Below, in pieces: positions 42,775-51,475 of a stretch of DNA of 64,000 nt. The stretch comes from CAXBMB01 sp052078155 (GTDB lineage Bacteria > Pseudomonadota > Alphaproteobacteria > Kiloniellales > DSM-21159), in contig JBQJBP010000002.1 in assembly GCA_052078155.1 (NCBI GenBank), positions 744,001 to 808,000 of the forward strand, read 5' to 3'. Under the pieces are notes generated by a model, which ran no database searches, was not told the DNA's origin, and was given only the letters and a program-made list of their open reading frames with translations. The position numbers and the translations under genes are program-made. The first letter of the stretch is position 1. Each line of letters opens with the position of its first letter.

Positions 42775-42813
42775 AAAGCCCGGTCCCTTCACTTAAGAAG
42801 TCGACCGGGCTTT
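42775..42813 (-). terminator. Rho-independent terminator of the parvulin gene
   Basis: The stem AAAGCCCGGTC with GACCGGGCTTT closes a 17-base loop, about 70 bases past the parvulin stop. The minus strand continues with a T-run (TTTTACCC). It may also stop plus-strand transcripts from the DUF952 gene. The rest of 42573-42883 holds nothing else I recognise. Confidence 0.85.
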
Positions 42814-42883
42814 CTGTGACTTTTCCTGCACCTCTGTCTGCTGGCACAGGTGGCCAGGTTACCTGGCGGAAGTCAGCCTGTGC

Positions 42884-43810
42884 TTACTCGGTTTTGTCGC
42901 TGCTTTCGCCGCCTTCTTCAGCAGGGGCAGGTGCCAGCACTTCAACCTGGGCTTCGCTGCGCAGGGCTGCAGCCAGATCTTCCACCAGTTCCTGTGAGGC
43001 TTCCTGGCGCAGCTGAGGCTCCAGCTCTTCGAAGCTGGGCTGGGCCGTGGCCCGCTTGTCTTCCACAAGGATGACGTGCCAGCCGAACTGGCTCTTTACA
43101 GGGGCTTTGGTGTAGCTGCCGGGTTCCAGTGCAAAGGCAGCTTCGGAAAACTCAGGCACCATGGTGCCGGCTGTGAAGTAGCCCAGGTCGCCGCCGCGCG
43201 GACCGGAGGGGCCGGTGGACTTTTCTTTGGCCAGTGCTTCGAAATCTGCCCCGCCGTCCAGCTCACCGATGATGGCTTTGGCAGCCTCTTCATCTTCCAG
43301 CAGAATGTGGCGGGCTTTGACTTCTTCTTCAGCCGGGTTGTCAGCCAGATAAGCTTCGTAGTCGGCTTTCAGGGTTTCTTCGGTGATGCCGGCGTCCAGC
43401 TTCTGTTCCATGTAGACCTGGCGGATGGCTGCGGTTTCAGCGGCCGCCACCATTTCCTTGACGCGCTCGTCGTTAGCCAAACCCTGGTCGCGGCCAGCCA
43501 GTGCCAGCAGGCGCATGTCAATTTCCCGTTCCACCAGGGCCGGGAAGATCACCGGCAGCTGCTGCTGATACTGAGCAGGCAGGCTCTGGGCGGACTGGAT
43601 GATGTCACCGACGGTGATGTCCTCGCCGTTGACGCGGGCAACCACCCGGGTCTGGTCGCTGAGGTCGGCCATGCCGGGCATCTGGGCCTGGGCCGGAGCC
43701 ATGAGTGCGGTGCTGGCAACCAGTCCCCCAAAGACTGCGGCCAGGGTAAGGGCCCGAAGCGGGCGGGTGAAGATTCCGCCCGTCAGTTGGGGACGATTCG
43801 CTTTGATCAT
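42884..43810 (-). CDS. Parvulin-type peptidyl-prolyl cis-trans isomerase, exported
   Basis: This 308-residue protein starts at 43810 after GGAGAAG. A signal peptide (LTLAAVFGGLVASTALMAPAQAQ) is followed by a helical chaperone region at about 55-160. A parvulin domain lies at about 165-265: KARHILLEDEEAAKAIIGEL, STGPSGPRGGDLGYFTAGTM, FSEAAFALEPGSYTKAPVKS and QFGWHVILVEDKR. It should help fold outer-membrane or periplasmic proteins, like SurA or PrsA. The tail is acidic (PAEEGGESSDKTE). It is divergent from secA. Confidence 0.93.
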   Translation of the reverse strand: MIKANRPQLTGGIFTRPLRALTLAAVFGGLVASTALMAPAQAQMPGMADLSDQTRVVARVNGEDITVGDIIQSAQSLPAQYQQQLPVIFPALVEREIDMRLLALAGRDQGLANDERVKEMVAAAETAAIRQVYMEQKLDAGITEETLKADYEAYLADNPAEEEVKARHILLEDEEAAKAIIGELDGGADFEALAKEKSTGPSGPRGGDLGYFTAGTMVPEFSEAAFALEPGSYTKAPVKSQFGWHVILVEDKRATAQPSFEELEPQLRQEASQELVEDLAAALRSEAQVEVLAPAPAEEGGESSDKTE

Positions 43811-44354
43811 GACTTCTCCGTTTCTGGGCTGCGCCCGGCGCATCCGCGGCTGATATTCGTTGTTGATAGTCCGGGCCCAAAGTGGGGACCGGTGACCTTG
43901 AGGCCGGCAGACCTCGATCACTCCGTCCCGGTGTCTGGCACGGGCGGGATTGCGAACCGGTTTAGAGACGGCGTCCGTCCTTCAGTTTGTCGCAACTCCC
44001 TGGGTTTGCTGTGAAGGATTGAGTTCGTCCAAGAGCGGTCCGCGCCACCCAAACTGTCTTTTACTGCGCAAGCATCATGCAGATACCCCCGCAATACACA
44101 AGAAAAGGCCGCCGATTCCAGACAAGAAAGATGACAATTTCTTCATGTCAAATATGTGAAGAGCAGGAGCTTTCGTTGACAGACCCCCCTTTGGCGCATA
44201 TCTGTCAGGCTGCCTTTTTGGTTCGTGGACTTAGTAATACGACTTTTTGGGTCGACTGGCTCCGATTCCCTGACTGGCTCCATGAACCTTCCGGTTCGCA
44301 TTCGTCCTATCCAAACGTGGCTGTTTGCCACGCGCTGCGGTTATCGAGGAACAC
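43811..44354. other. Divergent promoter region between parvulin gene and secA
   Basis: This 544-base region contains the leaders of both genes. Near secA there are two small hairpins: GAACC-ttcc-GGTTC (about 44284-44297) and CGTGGC-tgttt-GCCACG (44316-44332), the second ending about 12 bases before the ribosome-binding site. No upstream secM-like frame is apparent. Confidence 0.45.
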
Positions 44355-47087
44355 ATGTTCAAAGCGCTCGCCAAGCGGGTTTTCGGCTCTGCTAACGACC
44401 GATACGTCAAGTCGCTTCAGCCTACTGTTGCGGCCATCAATGCCCTGGAAGCCGAGTTTGAAAAGCTCAGTGATGACGAGCTGTCCAACAAGACAGAGGT
44501 TTTTCGCGAGCGGCTGGCGAATGGTGAGAAACTGGATGCTCTGCTGCCCGAGGCTTTTGCCACGGTGCGCGAAGCAGCCAAACGGACCCTGGGTCAGCGT
44601 CACTATGATGTGCAGATGATCGGCGGCATGGTTCTGCACAAGGGCCAGATCTCTGAAATGCGCACCGGTGAAGGTAAAACCCTGGTGGCCACTCTGGCTG
44701 TTTACCTGAATGCCCTGGAAGGCAAGGGTGTGCATGTGGTGACCGTCAACGACTATCTGGCTCAGCGTGATGCCGGCTGGATGGGCCAGGTTTACGGCTT
44801 CCTTGGTCTGACCACCGGCTGCATCGTCAACGGCCTGCCCGAGGAACTGCGCAAGGCGGCTTATCAAGCCGATGTGACCTACGGCACCAACAACGAATTC
44901 GGTTTCGACTATCTGCGCGACAACATGAAGTTTGAGCTGGAACATATGGTCCAGCGGCCCTTCAACTTCGCCATTGTCGATGAGGTGGACTCCATCCTGG
45001 TGGATGAGGCCCGGACGCCACTGATCATCTCGGGCCCTGCCGAAGACTCCTCCGAGAACTACATCACGGCCAATGGCCTGATCCCGGAGTTGAGCGAGCC
45101 CCACTTCGAAAAAGATGAAAAAGCCCGGTCGGTCACCCTGACCGAAGAAGGCGTGGAAAAGATCGAGGAATTGCTGCGGGCGCAGAACCACATCGCAGAC
45201 GACTCGTCGCTTTATGACGTGCAGAACATCACCTTCCTGCACCACGTCAACCAGGCCCTGCGCGCCCATCAGCTGTTTCAGAAGGACACGGATTACATCG
45301 TCAAGGATGACAAAGTGGTCATCATCGATGAATTCACCGGCCGTATGATGGATGGCCGCCGCTACTCCGATGGCCTGCACCAGGCCCTGGAAGCCAAGGA
45401 AGGCGTGACCATCCAGCAGGAAAACCAGACGCTGGCCTCCATCACCTTCCAGAACTACTTCCGTCTTTATCCCAAGCTGGCAGGCATGACCGGGACGGCC
45501 ATGACCGAGGCCGAAGAGTTTGCGGAAATCTACAAGCTGGAAGTGATCGACATCCCCACCAACGTGGGTGTACAGCGGATCGACAACGACGACGAAGTCT
45601 ATCGCACGGCCAAAGAAAAATACGACGCCATTGCGCTGCAGATTGAAGAGTGCCGCAATCGCAACCAGCCGGTTCTGGTGGGCACCGTCACCATTGAGAA
45701 ATCAGAGTTGCTGAGCTCCATTCTCAAGCAGAAGAAGATCCCTCACCAGGTGCTCAACGCCCGCTTCCACGAACAGGAAGCCGGGATCGTGGCCCAGGCC
45801 GGGGCGCCGGGCGCGGTCACCATTGCGACGAACATGGCCGGTCGCGGGACTGACATCCAGCTGGGCGGTAACATTGACATGTTGCTCGATCAGCGCACCA
45901 AAGGCATGGAAGACGAGGCTCAGAAAGCCAAGCTGACCGAGGAAATTACTGCTGAGGTGGAAAAAGGCAAAGAGGTGGCGCTGGCGGCAGGCGGGTTGTT
46001 CGTTCTGGGGACGGAACGACATGAAAGCCGCCGCATCGACAACCAGCTGCGCGGCCGTTCCGGTCGTCAGGGCGACCCGGGTGAATCCAAGTTCTTCCTT
46101 TCCCTGGACGATGACCTGATGCGCATCTTCGGGTCCGAGCGTATGGATTCCATGCTGCAGAAATTGGGTCTGCAGGAAGGGGAAGCCATCATTCACCCCT
46201 GGGTGAACAAGGCCCTGGAGAAAGCCCAGCAGAAGGTGGAAGCCCGCAACTACGACATCCGTAAGAACCTGCTGCGCTTCGACGATGTGATGAATGACCA
46301 GCGTAAGGTCATCTACGAACAGCGCCGCGATCTGATGAACGCGGAAGACGTGGCCGACACCATTGTGGATATGCGCAATGAAGTGATCGAGGACCTGATT
46401 GCCCGCTGCATTCCGGCCAAGGCCTATCACGAGCAGTGGGAAATGGACACGCTGCACGAAGAGTGCCTGCGTCTCTTCGGTCTGGATCTGCCGGTGGTGG
46501 AATGGGCCAAGGAAGAAGGCATCGCCGATCAGGAAATCCAGGAGCGCATCACCAAAGAGGTGAACGACAAGATGGCGGCCAAGGCTGCCAACTATGGCCC
46601 CCAGGTCATGCGCATGGTGGAAAAGCAGATCCTGCTCAACGTGCTGGACAAGCAGTGGAAAGATCACCTGCTGTCCCTGGATCAGCTGCGCCACGGCATC
46701 GGCCTGCGGGCCTACGCCCAGCGCGATCCTCTGAACGAGTACAAGAAAGAGGCCTTCGATCTCTTTGAGTCCATGCTGGGTGAGGTGCGCGAAGAAACCA
46801 CCATGCTGCTCAGCCACATTGAAATCCGGGTGCCTGAAAGCCAGGCCATGGAGGCTCTGCAGCAGGATCAGCGTAACCAGGAAACCCATGAAGGACGTCA
46901 GGATCCGGCTCTGGCTGAGGAACAGGCTCCGGCCCAGCCCTCTGGCCCCAGCCCCATTCAAAGCCGCGCTGCAGCGGCCGAGATTGATCCCAACAATCCC
47001 GATACCTGGGGTAAAGTGTCCCGCAACGCCGCCTGCCCTTGTGGCTCCGGCAAGAAGTACAAGCACTGCCACGGCGCGATCAGCTGA
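44355..47087 (+). CDS. secA: Preprotein translocase ATPase SecA
   Basis: This 910-residue motor drives proteins through SecYEG. The start at 44355 follows GAGGA. Walker A is at 105-109 (RTGEGKTLVA), the DEAD-type box is in FAIVDEVDSILVDEARTPL, and further motifs are GMTGTAMTEAEEF, ATNMAGRGTDIQLGG and QLRGRSGRQGDPGESKFFLSL. The C-terminal zinc/SecB-binding tail is intact, with C894, C896, C905 and H906 in the C-P-C-G-S-G-K-K-Y-K-H-C-H motif. Length is normal for alphaproteobacteria. Confidence 0.98.
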   Translation: MFKALAKRVFGSANDRYVKSLQPTVAAINALEAEFEKLSDDELSNKTEVFRERLANGEKLDALLPEAFATVREAAKRTLGQRHYDVQMIGGMVLHKGQISEMRTGEGKTLVATLAVYLNALEGKGVHVVTVNDYLAQRDAGWMGQVYGFLGLTTGCIVNGLPEELRKAAYQADVTYGTNNEFGFDYLRDNMKFELEHMVQRPFNFAIVDEVDSILVDEARTPLIISGPAEDSSENYITANGLIPELSEPHFEKDEKARSVTLTEEGVEKIEELLRAQNHIADDSSLYDVQNITFLHHVNQALRAHQLFQKDTDYIVKDDKVVIIDEFTGRMMDGRRYSDGLHQALEAKEGVTIQQENQTLASITFQNYFRLYPKLAGMTGTAMTEAEEFAEIYKLEVIDIPTNVGVQRIDNDDEVYRTAKEKYDAIALQIEECRNRNQPVLVGTVTIEKSELLSSILKQKKIPHQVLNARFHEQEAGIVAQAGAPGAVTIATNMAGRGTDIQLGGNIDMLLDQRTKGMEDEAQKAKLTEEITAEVEKGKEVALAAGGLFVLGTERHESRRIDNQLRGRSGRQGDPGESKFFLSLDDDLMRIFGSERMDSMLQKLGLQEGEAIIHPWVNKALEKAQQKVEARNYDIRKNLLRFDDVMNDQRKVIYEQRRDLMNAEDVADTIVDMRNEVIEDLIARCIPAKAYHEQWEMDTLHEECLRLFGLDLPVVEWAKEEGIADQEIQERITKEVNDKMAAKAANYGPQVMRMVEKQILLNVLDKQWKDHLLSLDQLRHGIGLRAYAQRDPLNEYKKEAFDLFESMLGEVREETTMLLSHIEIRVPESQAMEALQQDQRNQETHEGRQDPALAEEQAPAQPSGPSPIQSRAAAAEIDPNNPDTWGKVSRNAACPCGSGKKYKHCHGAIS

Positions 47088-47112
47088 TCGTCTGCCTGTC
47101 ATTGCCAAAGGA

Positions 47113-47143
47113 AAAAGGCCGGTCTTTTGCAGACCGGCCTTTT
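47113..47143 (+). terminator. Rho-independent terminator of secA
   Basis: A 13-bp stem, AAAAGGCCGGTCT with AGACCGGCCTTTT, closes a 5-base loop and is followed by CTTTTTG, about 25 bases past the secA stop. Confidence 0.92.
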
Positions 47144-47258
47144 CTTTTTGTCAGCCAGGTGCCGGGGCAAACAACGGGCACAAGATGCGGATAGAGCGGG
47201 GAGGCGCTGTCAGACATTCTCCTTTCAACAGACATTGTGTTTTGAGAGGAGCGGGTTC

Positions 47259-47795
47259 ATGTCCAGCATTCAAGTTGTCGATCAAGCCACCGGTCAGCCC
47301 CGGGCGGCCTCCAAGAGCAGCCCCGCCATCAGGTTTGTGTCTCTGCCGACGGATCAGGCCCGGCACTACTGGTCAGGCGGTGCTGATGCCTATGGGGCCG
47401 AACCGGAGGTTCATGTGTCAGACGGGGAGGGTTTGCCCTGTCGTCACTGTCAGCAGGACATTGCGGCGGGCGAGAACTATCTGATTCTGGCGCACAAGCC
47501 CTTTCCGGAAGATCAGCCTTACGCGGAAACCGGCCCCATTTTTCTGCATGCCAAGGCCTGCAGCCAGCATCCGGAGAGTGCACAGATCCCGGAGATGTTT
47601 TTGCGCCGGGAAAGCTATCTGATCAAAGGTTATGGAGCGGATGACAGGATCGTCTACGGCACGGGCCAGATTGTGCCGTCAGAGCGTCTGGATCAGGCGG
47701 CGGCGGAAATCTTCAGTGCCGAGAAGGTGGCCTACATCCATGTGCGCTCCGCTCTCAACAACTGCTACACCTGCCGCATCGACCGGGCTGAGTGA
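47259..47795 (+). CDS. DUF1203 family protein
   Basis: This 178-residue soluble protein starts at 47259 after GAGAGGAG. DUF1203 features are IRFVSLPTDQARHYWSGGAD, LPCRHCQQDIAAGENYLILAHKPF with a C-x2-C pair, GPIFLHAKACSQHPES, and the C-terminal VAYIHVRSALNNCYTCRIDR with another C-x2-C. The paired cysteines suggest a metal site, but no function is known. It lies between the secA terminator and a convergent hydrolase gene. Confidence 0.88.
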   Translation: MSSIQVVDQATGQPRAASKSSPAIRFVSLPTDQARHYWSGGADAYGAEPEVHVSDGEGLPCRHCQQDIAAGENYLILAHKPFPEDQPYAETGPIFLHAKACSQHPESAQIPEMFLRRESYLIKGYGADDRIVYGTGQIVPSERLDQAAAEIFSAEKVAYIHVRSALNNCYTCRIDRAE

Positions 47796-47807
47796 AGGGC
47801 ATGGGTG

Positions 47808-48482
47808 TTACAGCAAAGCCTGGGCTTCTGCACAGCTGCGCACATCCCCGAAGTTGCGGAAATGGGTATAGAGCGTGGCTTGATGTTCGAAGAGGGACCG
47901 GGCCTTGCAGCCGTCGGACAGCAGGGTCACCTGGAATCCCTGCTGAAAGGCGTCACGGGCCGAGCTTTCCACACAGATGTTGGTGAGCTGTCCGGCCAGC
48001 AACAGGCTTTGGAAACCGCCTTTGTGCAAACGCTGAACCAGAGAATTGTCCGTGCCCCAGAACGCGCTGTAGCCCTGTTTTTCGCTTTGCCAGTCCCCGG
48101 GCTGTTTGTCGAGCGCCGCCCAGAGACGGGCCCCCCGGCTGCCCCGCTGAAGTTGCTGCGCAATCTTTGGCAGGTCAGCGCCCAGAATGGGCGGGTGTGA
48201 GGCGGGAAAATCAGAGACCTGATCGTAGAGGCTGGAGACCCAGACCACCTCCCCCCCGGATTGGCGCAGGGCACGGGCCAGCGAGTTCAGGCGGCTGGCG
48301 TAGCGCTCCAGAGGTTCGTCGCCTGGCAGGCCGGTCATCTGACTGGCCTGCAGGTCAATGACCACCAGGGCGGTTTGCGCAGGTATCAGGCTCGGGAAGG
48401 CATAAGGTTGCCCGCCCCGACGTTTGGCGATTTTTTGTATGACGCGATCGGGAATGCCTGCTGCCACAAGTCCTGCGGTCAT
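47808..48482 (-). CDS. Isochorismatase-like cysteine hydrolase
   Basis: This 224-residue protein has the start at 48482 preceded by GGAAGGG. The catalytic aspartate is in ALVVIDLQASQM, and the nucleophile cysteine in AGQLTNICVESSARDAFQQGF with the usual cis-peptide region before it. Such enzymes hydrolyse isochorismate, nicotinamide, ureides or related amides. Substrate is not evident. It is 23 bases downstream of accA on the same strand and could be cotranscribed. Confidence 0.86.
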   Translation of the reverse strand: MTAGLVAAGIPDRVIQKIAKRRGGQPYAFPSLIPAQTALVVIDLQASQMTGLPGDEPLERYASRLNSLARALRQSGGEVVWVSSLYDQVSDFPASHPPILGADLPKIAQQLQRGSRGARLWAALDKQPGDWQSEKQGYSAFWGTDNSLVQRLHKGGFQSLLLAGQLTNICVESSARDAFQQGFQVTLLSDGCKARSLFEHQATLYTHFRNFGDVRSCAEAQALL

Positions 48483-48505
48483 GAGGTGCCCTTCCCGATC
48501 GGCTG

Positions 48506-49459
48506 TCACAGGCCTTTTTGGCCAATCTCCAGGAATTTCTCCCGGCGCTGGGCCTTCAGCTCACCGCCATTGAGGGACAGGAGGCTGCGCAGGTCGGCCT
48601 CGATGGCGTCCCCGGTGGCCTGAATGGTGTCTTTCGACGCCCGGTGTGCCCCGCCCAGCGGTTCGGCAATGACAGAATCGATCACGCCGAGCTTCAGCAG
48701 ATCCTGAGCGGTCAGACGCAGGGCTTCGGCCGCTTCGATCTTCTGTTCGGCAGAGCGCCAGAGAATGGAGGCGCAGCCTTCCGGCGAGATCACAGAGTAG
48801 ACCGCATGCTCCAGCATCATGACCTTGTTGGCCGTGGCGATGGCAATGGCCCCGCCGGAGCCGCCTTCACCGATGATCACGGAAATGATGGGCACGGTCA
48901 GCTGCATGGAAACTTCAATGCACTTGGCGATGGCTTCGGCCTGGCCCCGTTCTTCGGCGCCCACGCCGGGATAGGCTCCCGCGGTGTCGACCAGAGAGAT
49001 CACGGGAATCTGAAAACGCTCGGCCATGTGCATCAGGCGCTGGGCCTTGCGGTAGCCTTCGGGACGGGCGGAGCCGAAGTTATGGGTGACACGGCTTTGC
49101 ATGTCGTTGCCCTTTTCCTGGCCCATGACGACACAGGAAAAACCCCGGAAGCGACCCAGGCCGCCCAGCATGGCTTTGTCTTCCGCATAGAGGCGGTCAC
49201 CTGCCAGAGGCGTGTAGTCCTCGATCAGCTCCGCCAGATAGTCCGACACATGAGGCCGGTCCGGGTGGCGGGCGACCTGGCATTTCTGCCAGGCGGACAG
49301 CTTGCCATAGGTGGTGCGCAACTGCTTGTCGGCTTTGGACTGCAGTTTGGTGACCTCTTCGGCAATGTTGAGTTCTCCGGCATCAGACAGATGGCGAAGC
49401 TCTTCGATTTTGCCTTCCAGATCGGCGATGGGTTTTTCAAATTCGAGATAATGTCTCAT
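48506..49459 (-). CDS. accA: Acetyl-CoA carboxylase carboxyltransferase subunit alpha
   Basis: This 317-residue subunit pairs with AccD to transfer the carboxyl group from biotin to acetyl-CoA, making malonyl-CoA for fatty acid synthesis. Family signatures are YLEFEKPIADLEGKIEELRHL at the start, RFRGFSCVVMGQEKGND, FGSARPEGYRKAQRLM, ISLVDTAGAYPGVGAEERGQ and IGEGGSGGAIAIATANKVMM. The ATG at 49459 gives the standard N-terminus. Length is typical. Confidence 0.97.
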   Translation of the reverse strand: MRHYLEFEKPIADLEGKIEELRHLSDAGELNIAEEVTKLQSKADKQLRTTYGKLSAWQKCQVARHPDRPHVSDYLAELIEDYTPLAGDRLYAEDKAMLGGLGRFRGFSCVVMGQEKGNDMQSRVTHNFGSARPEGYRKAQRLMHMAERFQIPVISLVDTAGAYPGVGAEERGQAEAIAKCIEVSMQLTVPIISVIIGEGGSGGAIAIATANKVMMLEHAVYSVISPEGCASILWRSAEQKIEAAEALRLTAQDLLKLGVIDSVIAEPLGGAHRASKDTIQATGDAIEADLRSLLSLNGGELKAQRREKFLEIGQKGL

Positions 49460-49608
49460 AGCGTCGTTGAAGTAGCACAGCCCACCGGCACTTGCAGCGG
49501 CCAATTTCACCCCGAAGCGACTTTTTTGCCGTCATCGGAGACCAAATCGGCCTTCGGGCTGCCCTTGACAGCGCCAGTACCAAAAGGGGAAAGTCCTTTC
49601 CGGTTCCT

Positions 49609-49732
49609 AGGGGTGTCTCTGGTCAGGGTGACCAGAGGCTGAGATCACTGGGTCTGAAATCGTGATTTTCGATCACTTTTCAACCCGATAAACTCTTAGA
49701 ACCTGATCCGGCTCATACCGGCGCAGGGAAGG
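49609..49732 (+). promoter_or_regulatory. TPP riboswitch (THI element)
   Basis: The 5' AGGGGTGTCT and CAGAGGCTGAGA segments pair with or contact the ligand side as in known TPP riboswitches. The second conserved half, GAACCTGATCCGGC followed by TCATACCGGCGCAGGGAAGG, is near-consensus. A variable hairpin (ATCGTGATTTTCGATCAC) fills the middle. It lies about 95 bases upstream of the ThiY-like start and should repress that operon when thiamin pyrophosphate is abundant. Confidence 0.95.
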
Positions 49733-49828
49733 AACAGGATTTTTGGTCCACCGGAGTCGCCACAGGCACACCGGATCGGCCCGGGCATCCTTCGTCCCCC
49801 TGATCATTAACAAAGGAGGACGCCAGAG

Positions 49829-50770
49829 ATGCGTTTCTTAGCTGCTGCTTTCACTCTTCTTCTGACCGGTTTTATGGCCCAGGGCGCCAAGGCTGAACCG
49901 CTGACGGTTCTGCTGGACTGGTTCCTCAATCCTGACCACGCCCCGCTGGTGATCGCCCAGGAAAAGGGCTTTTTCAAAGACGCTGGTCTTGAGGTGGAAC
50001 TGGTGGAACCCGCCGACCCCAACGACCCGCCCAAGCTGGTGGCTGCCGGTCAGGCACCGCTGGCCATTTCCTATCAGCCGGCCCTGCACATTCAGGCCGC
50101 CGAGGGATTGCCGCTTTCCCGCATCGGAACGCTGGTGGCCACACCTCTGAATTCTCTGGTCGTGCTGGCCGACGGTCCCATCAAATCCATTTCGGATCTG
50201 AAGGGCGGAAAGATCGGCTATTCCGTTGGCGGTGTGGAAGAGGCTGTGCTGGGCACCATGCTGAAAAAGCACGGCGTTTCCATGGATGACATTGAGCTGA
50301 TCAACGTAAACTTCTCCCTCAGCCCCTCACTGTTGAGTGGTCAGGTGGATGCGGTGATCGGAGCTTACCGTAACTTTGAACTGAACCAGATGGACATCGA
50401 AGGCCGTCCCGGTAAAGCCTTCTACGTGGAAGAAGAAGGGGTTCCGGCCTACGACGAACTGATCATCCTGGCCAACAAAAACAACCTGGACGACCCCCGC
50501 TTTCCTGCCTTCCTGACTGTGCTTGAACTGGCCACCCAGTATCTGGTCAACCACCCTGAAGAAAGCTGGGAGATCTTCAAAGGTTACAAAGACGGTCTGG
50601 ATGATGAACTGAACCGCCGGGCCTTTGCCGATACCCTGCCGCGCTTTGCCCTGCGCCCCGCCGCGCTCGACCGGGGACGTTACGCCCGCTTTTCTGCCTT
50701 TCTGCTGTCAGAAGGCATTATCAGCAAGGACGTGCCACTGGATGACTATCTGACGGTCATCGGCCAGTAA
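49829..50770 (+). CDS. thiY: Thiamin-pyrimidine ABC transporter substrate-binding protein, ThiY/NMT1 family
   Basis: This 313-residue periplasmic protein starts after GGAGG. A signal peptide (FLAAAFTLLLTGFMAQGAKA) precedes LTVLLDWFLNPDHAPLVIAQEKGFF-type sequence, the NMT1/THI5-like pyrimidine-binding start (LDWFLNPDHAPL). Further features are PKLVAAGQAPLAISYQPAL and LKGGKIGYSVGG. ThiY proteins bind N-formyl-4-amino-5-aminomethyl-2-methylpyrimidine, a thiamin breakdown product. The riboswitch upstream and tenA 16 bases downstream support this role. The partner permease ThiX and ATPase ThiZ are not adjacent. Confidence 0.92.
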   Translation: MRFLAAAFTLLLTGFMAQGAKAEPLTVLLDWFLNPDHAPLVIAQEKGFFKDAGLEVELVEPADPNDPPKLVAAGQAPLAISYQPALHIQAAEGLPLSRIGTLVATPLNSLVVLADGPIKSISDLKGGKIGYSVGGVEEAVLGTMLKKHGVSMDDIELINVNFSLSPSLLSGQVDAVIGAYRNFELNQMDIEGRPGKAFYVEEEGVPAYDELIILANKNNLDDPRFPAFLTVLELATQYLVNHPEESWEIFKGYKDGLDDELNRRAFADTLPRFALRPAALDRGRYARFSAFLLSEGIISKDVPLDDYLTVIGQ

Positions 50771-50786
50771 ACGGGGGACAGTTATC

Positions 50787-51473
50787 ATGGACTTTGCTTC
50801 TTTCCAGGCCGCCAACGCCGGGGCGCATTTCAGTGACTGGCTGCAGCAGGAAGCTGCCCCTTACTGGCAGCAGGCGACCGAGCATCGCTTTACCAAAGAG
50901 ATCGCCGACGGCAGCCTGGAAGAAGCGGTCTATGCCCGCTACCTGGTACAGGATTATGCCTTTGTCACCGCCTTTACCGGGCTGGTGGCGCAGGCGGCGG
51001 CCTATGCCCCGACCATGGCGCAGAAACGGCCCTATGCGGGTTTCCTCTCTGTCCTGGTGTCGGAAGAAAACACCTATTTCCTGGAGTCGTTCCAGGCCCT
51101 GGGCGTTTCACAGAAGGACATCGAAAACCCGGCCCTGCATCCGGTAACCCTGGCCTTTCAGGCGGAAATAGAGTCTGCAGGAAAAAGCCGGTCCTATGAG
51201 GAGGTGCTGGCAGTTCTGCTGGCTGCAGAATGGACCTATCTGACCTGGGGCCTGGCCTGCGGCGAGCGACGGCCGGAGCAGGCCTGGCTGGCGGAATGGA
51301 TTGAGCTGCATGCCTGCCAGAGCTTTGAAGAATTCGTGATGGGCCTGAAGGCCGAATGCGACCGGGTTGGCGGTGCCGCTTCTGCTGAGGTTCAGGCGGC
51401 CATGCGCCAGCGTTTTGTACGCCTGATGGAGCTGGAAGCCGCCTTCTTCGACGCCGCCTACGAGGAAGGTTAA
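50787..51473 (+). CDS. tenA: TenA family thiamin-pyrimidine salvage hydrolase, apparently lacking the active-site Cys
   Basis: This 228-residue helical protein has the TenA core: ALYARYLVQDYAF-like YARYLVQDYAFVTAFTG, HPVTLAFQAEIESAG and the C-terminal MELEAAFFDAAY with the conserved glutamate. Where Bacillus TenA has its catalytic cysteine (L-P-C-x-W-x-Y region), this protein reads LLAAEWTYLTWG, with no cysteine. That matches the TenA_E subgroup, which acts on formylamino- and amino-pyrimidine rather than as a thiaminase. It probably releases HMP for thiamin synthesis together with the adjacent ThiY. Confidence 0.9.
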   Translation: MDFASFQAANAGAHFSDWLQQEAAPYWQQATEHRFTKEIADGSLEEAVYARYLVQDYAFVTAFTGLVAQAAAYAPTMAQKRPYAGFLSVLVSEENTYFLESFQALGVSQKDIENPALHPVTLAFQAEIESAGKSRSYEEVLAVLLAAEWTYLTWGLACGERRPEQAWLAEWIELHACQSFEEFVMGLKAECDRVGGAASAEVQAAMRQRFVRLMELEAAFFDAAYEEG

Positions 51474-51475
51474 CG

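Noticed and set aside
45702..47108. Long minus-strand frame antisense to secA
   Set aside because: SecA motifs run through the whole region on the plus strand; the frame is a shadow.
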